From positions 1 to 64,000 of the forward strand of contig JAGHIA010000161.1 of assembly GCA_017887445.1 (NCBI GenBank): a DNA stretch of 64,000 bases. The letters run 5' to 3'. Numbering within the stretch: position 1 is the stretch's first letter; every line of letters begins with the position of its first letter. The notes beneath the pieces were generated by a model. The model searched no databases, was not told the DNA's origin, and was given only the letters and a program-made list of their open reading frames with translations. The DNA comes from Fusicatenibacter sp. Its GTDB lineage: Bacteria; Bacillota; Clostridia; Lachnospirales; Lachnospiraceae. This document shows, piece by piece, positions 61,311 to 64,000 of the stretch. A program made the position numbers and the translations under genes.

Positions 61311-62334
61311 ATTGTTTCCTCCTTAACTCTCTCAGCTTGTTTTCATAATATCGAAAAATCCCATGATCCACACAATACGATGCATGGTTTTTCCAAGATT
61401 GATAAGATGTCTCCAACACGCTCAAGTCCATCTCTTTTGATCTGACTTTCTTGCACAACTTATTGAATTTTCTGCGGTATTCTCTTTTCTTTTTATTGTC
61501 TAATCGAATATCAATTTTCCCATCGCGAACATAAAAATGAAATCCCAAAAATGATATTCCGTTCTTGAATGGTATGATTTGACTTTTAGGGTTGAGTTTT
61601 AAATCTAATGTATCCAGGTATTCCTTAATGCAATTCTCACAATATTTCAAATATTGTTTGTCTGGATGAATCAGGTAGAAATCATCTGCGTACCTCCCAT
61701 AATATCGAATACCCAACTCTCCGGTAATGAACTTATCTAGTCCATCCAAATAGAGGTTAGATACCACGGTATTGATCTGATTTCCTAGCGCTATGCCGAT
61801 ATTTCCATCCGTAGAATTGACGAATTCTTCTATCAGCCAGTGTGTCTCTTCTGGAAAGTGGTATTCCATGATATCAATTGCTTTTTCGTGGTTGATACTG
61901 TAGTAATACTTTGAAATATCTCCACGGTAGAAATACCCGCTCATGCCCTTTGAGAAATAAAACATTTCCATTTTCTTTTTCATCCTATCCCGCGCATATC
62001 CTGTTCCTTTTCCGACCTGTCCGGCATAATTATCCCGAATGCAGATACTGGTAAGCATCGGAATCAGGATATTATCACACAGGACATGCTGGACAACCTT
62101 GTCACGGAACTTACATGCGAGAATATTGCGCTTTTTCGGATAACTGACGGTGAAACTGGTATACCCAGACACCTTATAACTATGATCCGATAATTCGCGC
62201 TGTAATTTTCTCAGTTCCGCAATCGCATCCAGCTGAAAGTACATCGCGGACATTTTATAACTACGGTTATTTTTGCTTTTTAAAAATGCCCGGTATAGAT
62301 TATCAAAGTCTGTTATTATTTCATCGTTGTTCAA
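61300..62334 (-). CDS. DGR reverse transcriptase
   Basis: [12 protein letters not shown] catalytic motif; [21 protein letters not shown] (DGR/retron-type domain 4); next to TR/Avd/VR. Confidence 0.95.
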   Translation of the reverse strand: MNNDEIITDFDNLYRAFLKSKNNRSYKMSAMYFQLDAIAELRKLQRELSDHSYKVSGYTSFTVSYPKKRNILACKFRDKVVQHVLCDNILIPMLTSICIRDNYAGQVGKGTGYARDRMKKKMEMFYFSKGMSGYFYRGDISKYYYSINHEKAIDIMEYHFPEETHWLIEEFVNSTDGNIGIALGNQINTVVSNLYLDGLDKFITGELGIRYYGRYADDFYLIHPDKQYLKYCENCIKEYLDTLDLKLNPKSQIIPFKNGISFLGFHFYVRDGKIDIRLDNKKKREYRRKFNKLCKKVRSKEMDLSVLETSYQSWKNHASYCVDHGIFRYYENKLRELRRKQYAH

Positions 62335-62423
62335 TTTCGTTTATCCTTTCGGAAAGGTTGCGCACTCTTTTGATGGTGGTGTACTGTTTTCGCGAAAGCT
62401 ACTCATTCTGACATGATCCACCG

Positions 62424-62504
62424 AAACGGGCGCACCGCATTGCTGTAGTTCGCGGTATTGTTGCCCAGAGTACCGCTGGAGTTCACATTCCGAACGTTGG
62501 ACGC
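62424..62504 (-). other. DGR template repeat (TR) core
   Basis: 81 nt aligned without gaps to VR 62999-63079; differences mostly at T on plus (A on the coding strand). Confidence 0.93.
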
Positions 62505-62525
62505 TACAGCGCGCAACCTATATTT

Positions 62526-62891
62526 TTATATTGTTTTCTTTGTTGCCGTTCTCCAGTTTTGGAGCTGTTTTTCGATACCAGCGATTAATTGATCCCAATA
62601 TTCAATGCTGCATTTCGGTCTTAATATCTCTTGGCATAGCCGCACATAGAACTTCATTTTCCTGCATTGAGAGATAGCTTTTTCGATATACCACACTCTC
62701 TCTTCCATGTTGTAGGAGTTATTTGCATCGCAGATATCATCATGGATATCAAATGATATTCTTACGATCCGATCCACAAGTGTGAACCGATATTTTTTCG
62801 GAAAATTATTCAGATTATTGGTTACTGTTAATGTGTGCTTGCAGAGCTTTTCAGCTTCAATCTGTACCGGTATTGTTTCACTCTTTGACAT
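62526..62891 (-). CDS. avd: DGR accessory variability determinant (Avd-like, four-helix bundle)
   Basis: 121 aa helical; FPKKYRFTLVDRIVRISFDIHDDICDANNSY; position between TR and the variable gene. Confidence 0.85.
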   Translation of the reverse strand: MSKSETIPVQIEAEKLCKHTLTVTNNLNNFPKKYRFTLVDRIVRISFDIHDDICDANNSYNMEERVWYIEKAISQCRKMKFYVRLCQEILRPKCSIEYWDQLIAGIEKQLQNWRTATKKTI

Positions 62892-62902
62892 GGTCTTAAC
62901 TC

Positions 62903-64000
62903 CTACTCTGTTGCAGGGTTCCGCTGACTATCGTCAGCGAAGACATATGCTTCGTCGCTATCGCTCCAAAGCATATAAGCAGAAGTGGGAAGTAAGCAAA
63001 ACGGGCGCACCGCACCGCTGTAGCTCGCGGTAAAGCTGTTCAGAGCACCGCCGGAGAGCACACTCCGAACGTAGGACGCAGATGATGTTCCATTAATTGT
63101 CCGTAGCCACCAGTTCGACTGATATGCACGCTCGGAATTGCTGGTATACGCCTCGTATGTATGATCGTCCTCCAGTGGCTGGAAAAATTCCAATCCCATC
63201 GCATACGAGGACGGAAGCCATACTTTATCCTGCACCGTTTCTGATCCACCGCCGTCGTTTGTGTCGAGTACGCAACGATTTGTTTTTGTGACAATGATTC
63301 CTTTTTCATATTCCGTGAAATCTTTGAGAAATCCAGGGATCTGTGATGCGTATGATGGCGCTACGTCGTACTCATGTTGCGCGGTCCACCAGGTATCAGT
63401 GTCTCCCTCTGAATTGAGTAACTGTCGTACAGCAGAATATGCCCACCTGTTATTACCCTGGGATTTCCGGTTGGTAATCGGATTATTGGTTTCCGGAGCG
63501 TCAAACATTCTATTTCCTAAATTTTGCTCCGCTGCAACCGTTACAAAACCGCTTGCTTTATCTTGTGTATCGACAACCTCCCAGAAGAAATCAGATCCAT
63601 TCCACTGTCCGAATTTTATCTTTGAACCGAGTGGAAGATCACCAAGAAGCGTCTGTCCGGTACGGTCTTTGTAATCTACCATAGCAACTGCACCGTCTTC
63701 CAGCGACTGATACTGATTCTTGTTGTTCCTCGGGAATATGCGGTAGTAATATACCTTACCTTTCTGTACACCAGTATCGGTATATCCATCCGTAGCATAA
63801 GCACCATTATATACAATATCTCCATCTGCAGAAGTAGTGGGCATCGCATTTTCTTTGCGTAAGATCAGATATCCGCTGGCATTGACGTTAGACCAATTCA
63901 GTTTAATGCCTACAGAATCCTGTAATCCGGAAGCGGACAGGTTGGTCTGCACCGGTAACGTCTCGGCTGGATATATATCATTCGGAATTGCTGAAATACG
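62903..64000 (-). CDS. DGR variable protein: Fn3-like domain + C-type-lectin/DUF6273-like domain (5' end beyond window)
   Basis: frame stays open to the right edge (RISAIPNDIYPAETLPVQTNLSASGLQDSVGIKLNWSNVNASGYLILRKE); C-terminal SNWWLRTINGTSSASYVRSVLSGGALNSFTASYSGAVRPFCLL carries the VR. Confidence 0.9.
   Translation of the reverse strand, partial: RISAIPNDIYPAETLPVQTNLSASGLQDSVGIKLNWSNVNASGYLILRKENAMPTTSADGDIVYNGAYATDGYTDTGVQKGKVYYYRIFPRNNKNQYQSLEDGAVAMVDYKDRTGQTLLGDLPLGSKIKFGQWNGSDFFWEVVDTQDKASGFVTVAAEQNLGNRMFDAPETNNPITNRKSQGNNRWAYSAVRQLLNSEGDTDTWWTAQHEYDVAPSYASQIPGFLKDFTEYEKGIIVTKTNRCVLDTNDGGGSETVQDKVWLPSSYAMGLEFFQPLEDDHTYEAYTSNSERAYQSNWWLRTINGTSSASYVRSVLSGGALNSFTASYSGAVRPFCLLPTSAYMLWSDSDEAYVFADDSQRNPATE
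62999..63079 (-). other. DGR variable region (VR) core
   Basis: paralogous to TR 62424-62504; invariant end gcggtgcgcccgttt on the coding strand. Confidence 0.93.

Noticed and set aside
61300-62334. RT considered as a retron or group II intron RT
   Set aside because: No msr/msd or intron maturase domain; adjacent TR/VR pair and Avd-like gene identify a DGR

Overview
Chromosomal window with Firmicutes/Lachnospiraceae-like gene content (SpmA, SpoIID/SpoIIQ-like, RicT, LplABC/YesMN). Most is housekeeping, mainly on the minus strand: rsmI, a TrmN6-like gene, ricT, holB, metK with a SAM-I riboswitch, phosphoketolase, murA, shikimate kinase, gdhA, a Mn-dependent pyrophosphatase, S1-like, spoIID, a DD-carboxypeptidase. 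Four accessory segments stand out. (1) A very AT-rich biosynthetic island (~10.4-21.3 kb) encodes two acyl/peptidyl carrier proteins, two BtrH/C39-like proteins (one lacking the apparent catalytic residues), a radical SAM/SPASM enzyme, a ferredoxin-type aldo/keto reductase, an S8 protease-DUF1611 fusion, a transglutaminase-like protein, a methyltransferase and an ABC exporter. It also holds an un-called 30-aa Cys-rich precursor-like peptide (MKKLQKPVENCDENKIQAYSGESGNGCNCC, 17097-17189, minus). This looks like a hybrid RiPP/carrier-protein pathway and is the best candidate for an undescribed system. A BceRS-BceAB-type detoxification module follows directly. (2) One end of a prophage integrated in a tRNA-Lys-like gene (att half-site ~56.38 kb) carries a lysis cassette and a diversity-generating retroelement (RT, TR, Avd, variable tail protein whose VR differs from the TR almost only at template adenines). 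(3) A two-TIR-domain/Sel1-like protein lies beside an Rpn nuclease remnant. (4) There is an unusual density of intergenic palindromic elements: modular GTAAC...GTTAC elements in several interchangeable cassettes, GC-rich giant hairpins, and a TTTGAAAA-ended MITE-like hairpin. All calls come from reading the sequence and recognising motifs; no database searches were run.
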